64,000 nucleotides of DNA. Origin: Calliopum simillimum. Its lineage: Eukaryota > Arthropoda > Insecta > Diptera > Lauxaniidae. The notes beneath the pieces are model-generated. The model did no database searches and had not been told where the DNA came from. It was given only the letters and a program-made list of their open reading frames with translations. A program made the translations under genes and the position numbers. Shown here in pieces: positions 35,771 through 44,249 of this stretch; the first letter of the stretch is position 1; every line of letters begins with the position of its first letter. Location: positions 9,999,994 to 10,063,993 of the forward strand of contig OX638368.1 of assembly GCA_951812925.1 (NCBI GenBank), written 5' to 3'.

Positions 35771-36180
35771 TTATTTTCGTAGGGCGTGGCACTGCCTATT
35801 TTTCATTGAAAATTGTTTTTCCAAATGCCCTTTGCATATTTACCAGATTTTGTCTATCTACGTCAAGCGGTTTCTGAGGTATGATGAATCAGCATTCAGA
35901 GGGGCGTGGCACCACCCACTTTTTTAGTGAGAACTATTTGTTCTAATTATCTTAGCTTATGTACCCAATCATATCTAAGTGCGGCAAATATTGTCAGAGA
36001 AATAATGAATTTTTTTTTTGAGGACGTGGCACTGCCTTTTTTTCGGTGAACATTATTTGTCCTGATGTTTTTACATATTTACCAAATCTCGTTTATCTGC
36101 GTAAAAGGGATTCGTAGAACTGATTAGTTGATTTTTTTGAGGGCGTGGCACCACTAATTTTTTAGCAAATAACTTAGCCT
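35771..36180. repeat. Minisatellite, about 120-bp unit, 3.3 copies
   Basis: AGGGCGTGGCACYRCC recurs at about 35783, 35902, 36024 and 36140. Each is followed by a TTTTTYRGTGAAMATTATTTG-like block and a TTTACCAAATYTCGTYTATCTRCGT-like block. This GGGCGTGGCAC unit recalls the GGGCGTGGTC units at 6.3 kb but has a different period. Confidence 0.85.
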
Positions 36181-36705
36181 TTTTTTGTACTCACACAATA
36201 GATAGTTTCCGAGTCAATAAGGGACAAATACACAAAAAACAAAATCTAGTTTTTATAAAGTAGATTTTCGTTTATTTCTCATAACTTGAAAACTATAAAA
36301 GATAGCTCAGAATTCTAAACATTTTTGAAATTGGCGGGGTCAAGTTATTGGAAATTGATACCCATTTTGAAAAAAAAATTCCGACCACGCCCTAACTTTG
36401 AATGTGAGGTAGGCGTGTCCTTTGGCAGATTTTGTTTGTATCTACAGAATTTTATTATTTTAATGTGAAAAACATCTGTACCAAATTTCAATAGCCTAGC
36501 ACTATTATTATTATACGTAAGTATATATGACCGCCGTTCCATAAAAATACTCCCATTGTGAGGCGGGGAACTTCGCTCAAAGTGGTCAAAAGTGCAACAA
36601 AGTTCTGACAGCAACAGAGTTCTGACAAAGTAACGGCGCTCGTATTTTAGAATGCCTACGTTATTTTTTCACCGACTACCTTAAAATAGAAAGAGAGTTA
36701 ATAGT
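36181..36705. other. Non-coding stretch between minisatellite and mariner remnant
   Basis: It has an additional ACCACGCCCTAACTTTGAATGTGAGGTAGGCGTGTCC fragment related in composition to the neighbouring minisatellites. No gene seen. Confidence 0.35.
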
Positions 36706-37085
36706 AATCGCTACATGAGCCAACCGAATCATTTGAATGAGAAAATTTCGAAGAAATGGCCCAATATTCAAAGGAAAAAAGTGATCTTTCAACAACGCTT
36801 TGCACTGTGTCACAAATCTTTGGCTATAATGGCACAGTTGCACAAATTAGACTCTGAGTTGCTTCCATATTCCCAAATTTGGCTCCAAGTGATTTTTACC
36901 TATTTGCAGAACAAAAAATGCTCTGAATTAAAAAAAATGCTCGTTGGAAAGAAATTTGGCTCAAATGCAGATGTGAGCGCCGAAACAAATGGCTATTTTG
37001 AATAGTTTTAAAAGAAGCAATCGAAATGTAAGAGAAGCGCTGAAATATGTTTATTGCACTTAAAGGAGATTATGTTGAAGAATAA
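36706..37085 (+). pseudogene. mariner transposase remnant (mauritiana-like C-terminal part)
   Basis: Beginning near SQPNHLNEKISKKWP, the frame reads KKVIFQQRFALCHKSLAIMA, where an active element has Asp-Asn-Ala-Pro after FQQ; the second catalytic Asp is therefore lost. The SPDLAPSD region is scrambled. LKKMLVGKKFGSNADVSAET follows, then after a frame change and stops KEAIEM, EKR, and FIALKGDYVEE with a stop at 37083-37085, the typical mariner tail. No TIRs are visible. It is a dead, truncated copy, older than the other two mariner-type elements. Confidence 0.88.
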
Positions 37086-37169
37086 AATCGAATTTGACCC
37101 AAAAATATGTACATTCATCGTTAGACTGGGACTGGGACACAATGTTTTACATTAAGCATAATTACAATA

Positions 37170-37841
37170 CATTGAGTTTTCATCATACGACACGTTAAGA
37201 ACTTTATATTTATATCTTTATTGCAAGAAAGCACTAATACGGCCATTGTTTAAATTCACAAATTTTAGCTGATCAATGAAAACCAAATTGAAATTAATTA
37301 AGAATACATTTCTCGCACACATCCAATTTAAGATATCAGAGTTTGAAGTTCTAAATTTTAAGATATACACTCCCTAGCTTAAACATGCTTGAAATAAAGT
37401 AAATGTTCATCACACGACGTGTTCAAAATTATTTATTTTATTTAGTTATTGCTACTTAGTTAACACTTCAGCAGCCATTAACTACATTTGAAAATTTTAA
37501 TAAATTAATACGAAAGGAACTAAAATTAGTTAGAAATATAACTCTAGTGCAGTCTAACATATCAGAGTTTGAAGTTTAAAAAATTAAGACTTAAAATATG
37601 TAAGAAAAGTTTTTCTGGAAAAACTACACATGCCTTAGTCATCATGCTTACAATCAATAGAATGTTCATCATACGACATGTTGAAAAACGATAACTTATT
37701 TATTGCTAAGTAATTAACACTGATGTAGCCATTGCTTTAATTTATAAATTTTAATAAATCAATTAGAGAAGAACCAAACTTAATTAGAAATATATCTCTA
37801 GTAAACATCCAATTTAAGATAACTAAATTTGTAGCTTAAGA
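37170..37841. repeat. TCATACGACATG repeat, three units of about 230-260 bp
   Basis: Units open with TTCATCATACGACACGTT (about 37178), TTCATCACACGACGTGTT (37407) and TTCATCATACGACATGTT (37664), each followed by a TTTATT..TATTGC block, a GCCATT block and AAGATATCAGAGTTTGAAGTT or a variant. A solo LTR inserted into the end of the third unit. Not a gene; related single motifs are scattered from 33 to 54 kb. Confidence 0.8.
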
Positions 37842-37845
37842 AACT

Positions 37846-39091
37846 TGTGAGGAGGAAAGTTGGCGGAGCCGCGTTTTCCTCCTACAAATCATCACTCGTA
37901 ATATTATAGTTTATATCATATTCTTTTCTATCAATTTATACTTTAATTTGTATGATTATTAATCAAAAATAACTTTACAACTATTAATTAAGTAATTATT
38001 TCAGAAGAGATAGCGTAATTTAGTTTAAGGTAAAATCCCCACCACATCACTAAAAATGATATAAACGGCAACACCGCACAACAGCTGTTTCTAACACACA
38101 GCTGTCGTTCAATTTGTTCATTGTCAAAGAATGAAAGCATAAATTTAGACAGCAGTTGATCGGCACAGTCTTTGCGTGGTCGGCGGCCAGCAAACAACAG
38201 CAGCAACAGCAGAAGTAGCAGACTAGGCGGAAAGCAGTTATCAAGTCTTTGCGTGGCCGGCGACCGGCGAACACCAGCAGCAGTTGCAGTAAGCAGTCGA
38301 AGCAGAATAAAAGAAAACCGGTAAGCAGCAAGGTAACTATATATTTAAAGTAGTGGCAGTAATAGTAGTAGTGGTGTAGTAGCGTAGTGACGTAGTAGTG
38401 GAATGACGTAGAGATCGCGGTGAAGTAATATTGTTGTGTAGGGGTGACGTAGCCCGATACGAAATCAGCTACCTCACGGCCATAAGCCACGCGTTTGTAG
38501 TAATATTGTCGTTTAGGGGTGACGTAGCCCGATACAAATTTAGCTACCACAAGGCACTCGTTTGTAGTAATATTGTCGTGTAAGGGTGACGTAGCCCGAT
38601 ACAAAATCAGCTTCCTCACGGCCACAAGCCACACGTTTGGAGTAATATGGTTTCGTAGGTGTGAGCAGCCCGATACGAAATCAGCTGCTCACGGCCCCAT
38701 AAGCCCCGCGTTTAAAGAAATATTGTTGCGTAGGTGTGAGCAGCCTGACACGATATCAGCTACTCACGGCTAAAAGCCAAGCGGTCACGATAGTTGCCAT
38801 TTCATTAGAGGCGAGCGAGACAACAAACCACTGCTAAACTCAACGACGAGAGAGCAACGCATAGCAGCGAAGAGTGGTGGGGGAATAGAGAGACGTGCTT
38901 TAGTATTTATATTAATTTTAAATGTATTGTATTAAGAGAATCCGAATAAAGAAAAGAAATTGAATTAAAGAAATAAAACTCCAACCCGTGACTTTGAATT
39001 TAACCAAGAGGCCGTCATTTTCTTTATAAATTTTTGTAGCCAAACCCCTGGACACCGGCGAGCAAAACCGCTGGCTGAAAGGTTCGTTACA
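37846..39091 (+). mobile_element. Solo LTR of an LTR retrotransposon, 1246 bp
   Basis: It starts TGTGAGGAGG and ends GGTTCGTTACA, giving the TG...CA ends of an LTR, and is flanked by AACT on both sides with no internal retroelement genes. It is therefore the product of LTR-LTR recombination. AATAAA signals at 38945-38950 and 38972-38977 near the right end indicate plus orientation. Two copies of GTCTTTGCGTGGYCGGCG lie near 38168 and 38250, and a 70-77-bp tandem repeat occupies 38440-38790. GC content is higher than in the surroundings. Whether gypsy or BEL/Pao cannot be told without the internal region. Confidence 0.85.
38440..38795. repeat. 70-77-bp tandem repeat within the LTR, five units
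   Basis: GTGACGTAGCCCGATACGAA or GTGAGCAGCCCGATACGAA begins each unit (about 38445, 38517, 38587, 38661, 38738), followed by ATCAGCTACCTCACGGCC, AAGCC, and TTTGTAGTAATATTGT. The last two units share a GAGCAGCC variant, so they arose together. Such LTR-internal repeats often lie in enhancer-like parts of the U3 region; that role is inference. Confidence 0.88.
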
Positions 39092-39342
39092 AACTGATAT
39101 AAGAAATTTGTTATAGAGATTAAGTGGAAGAATATTGCGTTAAGTTGAAAAACTTTGATTAAAAATTTGATACAAATTCATATACACATTTTTTTTCAAG
39201 TTTTTCTTCCCATTTAGGACCCTGTAAGTAACTCGGCGAAATAAATTGAAGGTGATACTCAATAGTATTATAAAATGCGAGGATTCTTTCAATATCAATG
39301 CAGTTCTTGTTTTGCGAATTTGACATTATAAAGCTACATTTT

Positions 39343-40085
39343 TGAAGTTAGTTTATTGACTGTTTTTTATTGCTTGTATAGTACTAATGAAAGTACCAAC
39401 GCGCTTTTTCTAAATTGAAGTATGATAATTTTATATTGAACTAATTAAACAGTAATTTTTGCAATTTTTCAACAACAGACGAAAGCAAGTGTTAACATGG
39501 AAATTGATTACATATGTTTCGGCTACTTCCACATACATATTTATATATTTTTCATATATAAACATGTATATAGCCTCATCAGATCAGTTTTAGTTAAATC
39601 TTGCCAGAAACCGTACTCGAACCCGTGACTCCGGTTTTCTAATGAAAGAGAACGCGGTGCTTAAGCGATTGTGCTATAGGCCACGAGTAAACTCTCTGAG
39701 CAGGATCGCCATTATGCATAACTCATAAGGCTCACTAGCGCCGTCTGTTGTGAAAAATTGCCAAATTGTTAGTTGGTAACACACTCTGGTTTTGAGACAT
39801 GCTACGTACGAGTACGGTTTCTGGCAAGATTTAACTAAAACTGATCTGATGAGGCTATATACATGTTTATATATGAAAAATATATAAATATGTATGTGGA
39901 AGTAGCCGAAACATATGTAATCAATTTCCATGTTAACACTTGCTTTCGTCTGTTGTTGAAAAATTGCAAAAATGACTGTTTAATTAGTTCAATATAAAAT
40001 TATCATACTTCAATTTAGAAAAAGCGCGTTGGTACTTTCATTAGTACTATACAAGCAATAAAAAACAGTCAATAAACTAACTTCA
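39343..40085. repeat. Large foldback: 277-bp arms around a tRNA-like spacer
   Basis: The left arm 39343-39619 is nearly the perfect reverse complement of 39810-40085. Matching pieces include TTGCCAGAAACCGTACTCG with CGAGTACGGTTTCTGGCAAG, and TTGAAGTTAGTTTATTGAC with GTCAATAAACTAACTTC. The spacer 39620-39809 holds the tRNA-like head in reverse orientation. The right arm continues as a partial copy of the same repeat family seen again at 40.2-40.58 kb. Confidence 0.9.
39620..39809 (-). ncRNA. tRNA-like head of a SINE-like repeat, copy in the foldback spacer
   Basis: On the minus strand GTGGCCTATAGCACAATCGC, an A-box-like start, leads after about 60 nt to ACGGGTTCGAGTACGG, a near B box. Upstream of it in the repeat is a conserved TGTCTCAAAACCAGAGTGTG block. 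The same arrangement occurs on the plus strand at 40.2-40.4 kb. The A-B spacing is too long for a plain tRNA, so this is a derivative. Confidence 0.6.
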
Positions 40086-40096
40086 TAATTTACCTA

Positions 40097-40185
40097 GGGG
40101 AACCTGCCTATCTATCATTAAAATTCTCGTAATTTCGAGAGCCTGCATTGTATGTGGAAAACAAATCCGCCCTTGTAGGTTTTAA
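40097..40185. repeat. Fragment shared with 46.97-47.05 kb
   Basis: AACCTGCCTATCTATCATTAAAATTCTCG through GCCTGCATTGTATGTGGA and AACAAATCCGCCCTTGT is almost identical to 46973-47047. It is the terminal part of a dispersed repeat, inserted between two tRNA-like copies. Confidence 0.85.
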
Positions 40186-40194
40186 TTGTAGCTA

Positions 40195-40585
40195 GCGTAG
40201 CATGTCTCAAAACCAGAGTGTGTTACCAACTAACAATTTGGCAATTTTTCACAACAGACGGCGCTAGTGAGCCTTATGAGTTATGCATAATGGCGATCCT
40301 GCTCAGAGAGTTTACTCGTGGCCTATAGCACAATCGCTTAAGCACCGCGTTCTCTTTCATTAGAAAACCGGAGTCACGGGTTCGAGTACGGTTTCTGGCA
40401 AGTTTTAACTAAAACTGATCTGATGAGGCTATATACTTGTTTATATATGAAAAATATATAAATATGTATGTGGAAGTAGCCGAAACATATGTAATCAATT
40501 TCCATGTTAACACTTGCTTTCGTCTGTTGTTGAAAAATTGCAAAAATGACTGTTTAATTAGTTCAATATAAAATTATCAGCTACA
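40195..40585 (+). repeat. Second copy of the tRNA-like SINE-like repeat
   Basis: It starts GTAGCATGTCTCAAAACC, passes the tRNA-like block (B-box-like GGTTCGAGTAC at 40379-40389) and the shared tail (TTTCTGGCAAG, CTGATCTGATGAGGC, CATGTTAACACTTGC, TTTAATTAGTTCAATATAAAATTATCA), ending near AGCTACATTTTT. The match to the reverse strand of 39.34-39.81 kb is nearly exact, apart from a missing terminal segment. Between the copies, 40097-40190 duplicates a block found at 46.97 kb. Confidence 0.85.
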
Positions 40586-41864
40586 TTTTTAATTAAGATT
40601 TTCTTGGATATCCTAAAAGTTTTGAAGGCTTTTTTACTGATATCAAATAAGTTCTTAGACCGCTAAAATTCTGATTAATTCAAAAATGCTTAAAATATAA
40701 AGTTTCATTGTTATCCATAAGCTCTATTGTCTAATAAATTTACATGCAATAGAATCAAGCAAAATTATGCAATGATGCATAAAACAGAAAAATCCTTTTT
40801 CCAACAGCAAAAGGAATATACTCCACAGTACGCCATCATAAATATATGCAGGTAGCAGAGACAAAGTGAATAAAAACAAACAAACTGTTTTTGCTTTAAA
40901 CCGCATAACTGCAAAATTTACCAAACCAAAATAACAACAAACAAAAAGGTACACATTTTTGTTATATATCTACTGAATAGCTCTTGTTCCTCTCCCTCAA
41001 TCCGCTACTGCGCCTTTTTTTTATTTCATTGAAGTAAATCTAATTTTGTCAGCGCCAACACTTTGCATGTCATCAGTGCATGCGGCATGTTGCATATTCG
41101 CTGGTTTGGCAACCCGCATAGTCTTATGCGCCACGCGTATGTCATACATATGCATGTGTACATATGTGCGCGCATGAATGTGTTTATGCCTTTGACTATA
41201 TGCATGTAAAATTGAATTTTTCCCACCACGTTTAACGTCGCAGTTGCTGCGTAAAGGACGCCTGCGTATGCTGCTGCATTGACAGCGCCACAGCATTGCA
41301 TCATTGAAATGCAGGCGCGTTGTTGGAAATTTGTTTGTTGTTGGTTTTTTTTTTTTTTTTTTTCATTGTTGTTACAAAATGTTGGTTGTCATTTTTGTTG
41401 TCACACTGTTAAGGGTCGCTTTCAGCACTTTTGTCTTTAAACAAGTGATGGCGCTGCTGAATAGGAATTTTTTCGAAAACACTCATGAATAGGCGGAAAT
41501 TGCTGGCGCGTTGTGCATTTTAAAAAATCGTTAGTTTTCAAATTATGCTTGAGTGTGTAAGCACATATTAAGTACGACAGTTGTTTGCGAAAATTTTTAG
41601 GTTAAGTGCTGAAGAAAGTGTTGCAAAATTGCTTAAGTGAGATTTAACTTGACATGCCAAGAGTTGATTATTTCAAAATCAAAAGCGATGTTTAGCAAGT
41701 AGTAAGAGATTACTTTTTGGTCTTGTGTAGATGAGCTTTTAAGATGTGCATTTATAAAATTTTGCTCATTGATGTCATAGGGAAAGGTTTAAAATTTAAA
41801 TAATTTGAAAAATATTCAACCTTTGATGCACAAATTCTGGTCATAGTCCTAGTCAATACACTTA
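40586..41864. other. Intergenic DNA, no gene seen
   Basis: A poly-T run at about 41346-41363 and CA/TG-rich tracts (41130-41190). The overlapping minus-strand frames at 41021-41304 have repetitive C/H-rich composition and no recognised domain. No gene supported. Confidence 0.45.
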
Positions 41865-43150
41865 GTAAGTAAATACAAGTCCAACTTTTACTACAGCCAC
41901 TAAGAAACTTTAGTTAAAACTAATTTAATTGTGATGATAATTTTTCAATGAACTACAAAATTAGGTGTTAATCATACAACCTGTTGAGAAGAAAAAAATT
42001 AAAATTAAAAAATAACCACAAATCATATTTGCGGCCATTAAAGTTTTATAAAAATTCCAACATTTTAATCAAAAATCTATAAAAATATCTACTGAGCATG
42101 TTTTTAAGGTCATCGTATTTGAGTTATCGGTGTTTTGTTTAACTTAATATCCAAAATATTCCTTATAAGCCTTTCTTTTCAATTTAAGGTAATTAAAACT
42201 AAACTATAATTCATACGATTTACTTTAAAAAACTGTATAAGCTTTGATGTGTGTTATTTAAAAAATAAAGTTGCTATTCAGTTTAAGTTCTTTTAAAAAT
42301 ATATGAAATCATTTGAAGGGTGTCCCATAACTCACGCAAGATTTCTACCTACCGCCATTTCCCCATTTAAGAAATACTCGTTACACAAAAGAAATCAGTT
42401 TGACAGCCCACTGGTTGACAAAAAAATTCAAGATTGAGATTTAACGCTTCATCACTGAAACTCAGCCACATTTATAGAAAATGATCACAAAAAGTGGGAC
42501 GAAAGTAGGCACTTGCACCCGATATGCCGGTAAGTAAATACAAGTCCAACTTTAACTACAAACATTACAAAATCATAGTTGAAAAAAATAAAACTCTGAC
42601 AGTCATTTTTTAACGAACTGAAAAATTAAGTGTTAATCATTCGACCTGTTAACAAAAAAGTTTAAAAAACAATTAAAGTTTTATAGAAAATGCAATAGCG
42701 GAATCAAAAATCTATAAGAATGTCTTGTTATCATGCTTCGTAAGAACATTCTGTTTGAATTATCAGTGTTTTCAATTACTAAATATCAAAATTTAAGGTA
42801 ATTAGCGTTGCATTGTAACTCACGCGACTTGCTATAAGAAACTGTATAAGCCTTGATATATATTTTAAAAAAAAATTGCTCATCAGATCAAGTTCTTTAA
42901 AAAATCTAAGATATCATGTGAAGGGTGTCCCATAATTCACGTAAGTTTTTGACTAACCACCATTTCTGCACTAAAGTAGAACTTATCACAAAAAAAAACA
43001 GTTTGATAGTCGTTAGATTAAGAATAGTAAAAACGGGTTGAAAGGAGAGGTTAAATTCAGCCACATTTTTTTCAAAATGATCAAGGAAAATTTTGGACAA
43101 AAATGGGTGGGTGTATGTGTCGTATAAAGCGAGGAGATCATTTGCTCGAT
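41865..43150. repeat. Tandem duplication of a 620-670-bp block
   Basis: GTAAGTAAATACAAGTCCAACTTT begins both copies (about 41867 and 42532). Both then show GTGTTAATCATWCRACCTGTTR, TAAAGTTTTATARAAA, AATCAAAAATCTATAARAAT, RTATCAGTGTTTT, AAACTGTATAAGCYTTGAT and end in GAAGGGTGTCCCATAAYTCACG followed by a further shared stretch (CAGCCACATTT...AAAATGATCA). The divergence suggests an old event. Confidence 0.85.
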
Positions 43151-43273
43151 GAGCTTTTTTTTATATAACCTTATCTTATTTACTCTACACTTCAATAAAA
43201 AAATGTAATACAGTTGAAAAACGAATGTGTTTTCTATTTAATACAAACATTGCGTAACTTATGGGACACCCTT
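42921..43273. mobile_element. Short TIR element, AAGGGTGTCCCATAA ends
   Basis: The left end AAGGGTGTCCCATAATTCAC and the reverse-complemented right end AAGGGTGTCCCATAAGTTAC bound 353 bp. The left-end-plus-interior portion recurs in the first duplication unit at 42315 without a right end, and an isolated fragment (GATGTCCCATAATTCACGCA) lies near 57957. No transposase; target duplication not evident. Confidence 0.75.
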
Positions 43274-43275
43274 AA

Positions 43276-43580
43276 TGTCTCCATTACTAATTTGAAGCAA
43301 AAAGACATACTTATGTACACATATTTGAGTAATTTAGTGGTCAAAATATTGAATAATAAGTGGTTTGAATTTAACATTTTGTTTAACTGATACCTTTCTT
43401 TAGACCAATATTAATGTTAATAATAAATTGAATAAACATTTTGATGTATTAAAAGTATATGTGGTAGAAAAGACTATAATTAAACATTTCTCATACATCA
43501 TGCTAAAGAAACAAGACTTCCAACTCCTTATAAAATTTGAGTGGAAAACTATTGGGCGGCCAACACTTATATACCAGATT
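43276..43580. other. Short AT-rich spacer
   Basis: No recognisable feature; complementary short frames on both strands are chance. Confidence 0.35.
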
Positions 43581-43581
43581 A

Positions 43582-44249
43582 GTACACAGAGCGAAGAAAA
43601 AACCACGTTCGTGAGTGTTTTAACTACGTTTCGTTGCTGATTTGGATTTAACAACGCTCCAAGCTCATATTTGTATGGTGCGTTGCAAGATCACTCACAA
43701 ACGTGGTTGAAACTTATTCAACAACGCTGGTTGCCAAGCGTTGTTAAATATGAATCAGCAACGAAACGTAGTCAAAACACTCCGAAGCGTTGTTAAACTC
43801 AAATCAGCAACGAAACGTAGTTGAAACACTCACGAAACGTAGTTAAATCCAAATCAACTCATTTCAAAACAAATAGACTTTCAGTCAATTTCACAATAAT
43901 GATGCCCGTAGCTGAGTTGCTAACGTCCGCATCTATCACACGTCAGGTTCCAGGTTCAAATCTCCCAAATATCAAAACAAAATAATTTTATTCAAAGCAT
44001 AAAATTGAAAATAAAAAAAGAAAATAATGCCAATTTTCATTGCTGTTGACAGGAAAAAATTAATTCAAAAAAATTTGTTTTGTTTTGTATTTCATGTAGC
44101 AACGCGCGTTGGTAATTCACTCACAAGCCCATTTGGCAACGCGCGTGGTTAAAACTGCCACAAACGAGCCATGCTCAAAACTTGGGTCACCACGTGGTTA
44201 AAATAACTATGTTTCTGCCACTTTTGACAATGTTGTTTTCTCTGTGTAC
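43582..44249. mobile_element. TIR element with subterminal repeats and a tRNA-like core
   Basis: The ends are GTACACAGAG and CTCTGTGTAC, a perfect 10-bp inverted pair that continues loosely. The left 280 bp is filled with AACGAAACGTAGTTGAAACACT, AACAACGCT and TCAGCAACG repeats in both orientations. The right part has AACGCGCG and ACCACGTGGTTAAAA variants. In the middle sits a tRNA-like module (43903-43970). The arrangement is that of a non-autonomous DNA element rather than a gene; superfamily unassigned. Confidence 0.78.
43902..43972 (+). ncRNA. tRNA-like Pol III module with canonical A-B spacing
   Basis: A-box match TAGCTGAGTTG at 43909-43919 (fits TRGYNNARNNG) and B box GGTTCAAATCT at 43953-43963 are 44 nt apart, the spacing in a standard tRNA. 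Acceptor and D-stem pairing are poor and no clear anticodon stem forms, so it is unlikely to be a working tRNA. No long T-run follows immediately. Confidence 0.6.

Larger units (their letters stand above)
37842..39095. repeat. 4-bp target duplications AACT around a solo LTR
   Basis: AACT occurs at 37842-37845 immediately before TGTGAGG and again at 39092-39095 immediately after CGTTACA. A 4-bp duplication is typical of Ty3/gypsy-type (and some other) LTR retrotransposon integration. Confidence 0.85.

Noticed and set aside
36345..36614. An 89-codon minus-strand frame
   Set aside because: Spans unrelated minisatellite-like DNA next to the mariner remnant and has no family resemblance.
38050..38634. 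A 194-codon minus-strand frame with Tyr- and Cys-rich repeats
   Set aside because: It lies inside the solo LTR and mirrors its tandem repeat.
38440..38795. CRISPR-like array (regular repeats with short variable segments)
   Set aside because: The repeats are contiguous variants of a 70-77-bp unit without unique spacers, in a eukaryotic LTR.
41021..41304. Two overlapping minus-strand frames with His/Cys-rich peptides
   Set aside because: Both are derived from the same TG/CA-rich tract; no zinc-finger spacing or known domain.
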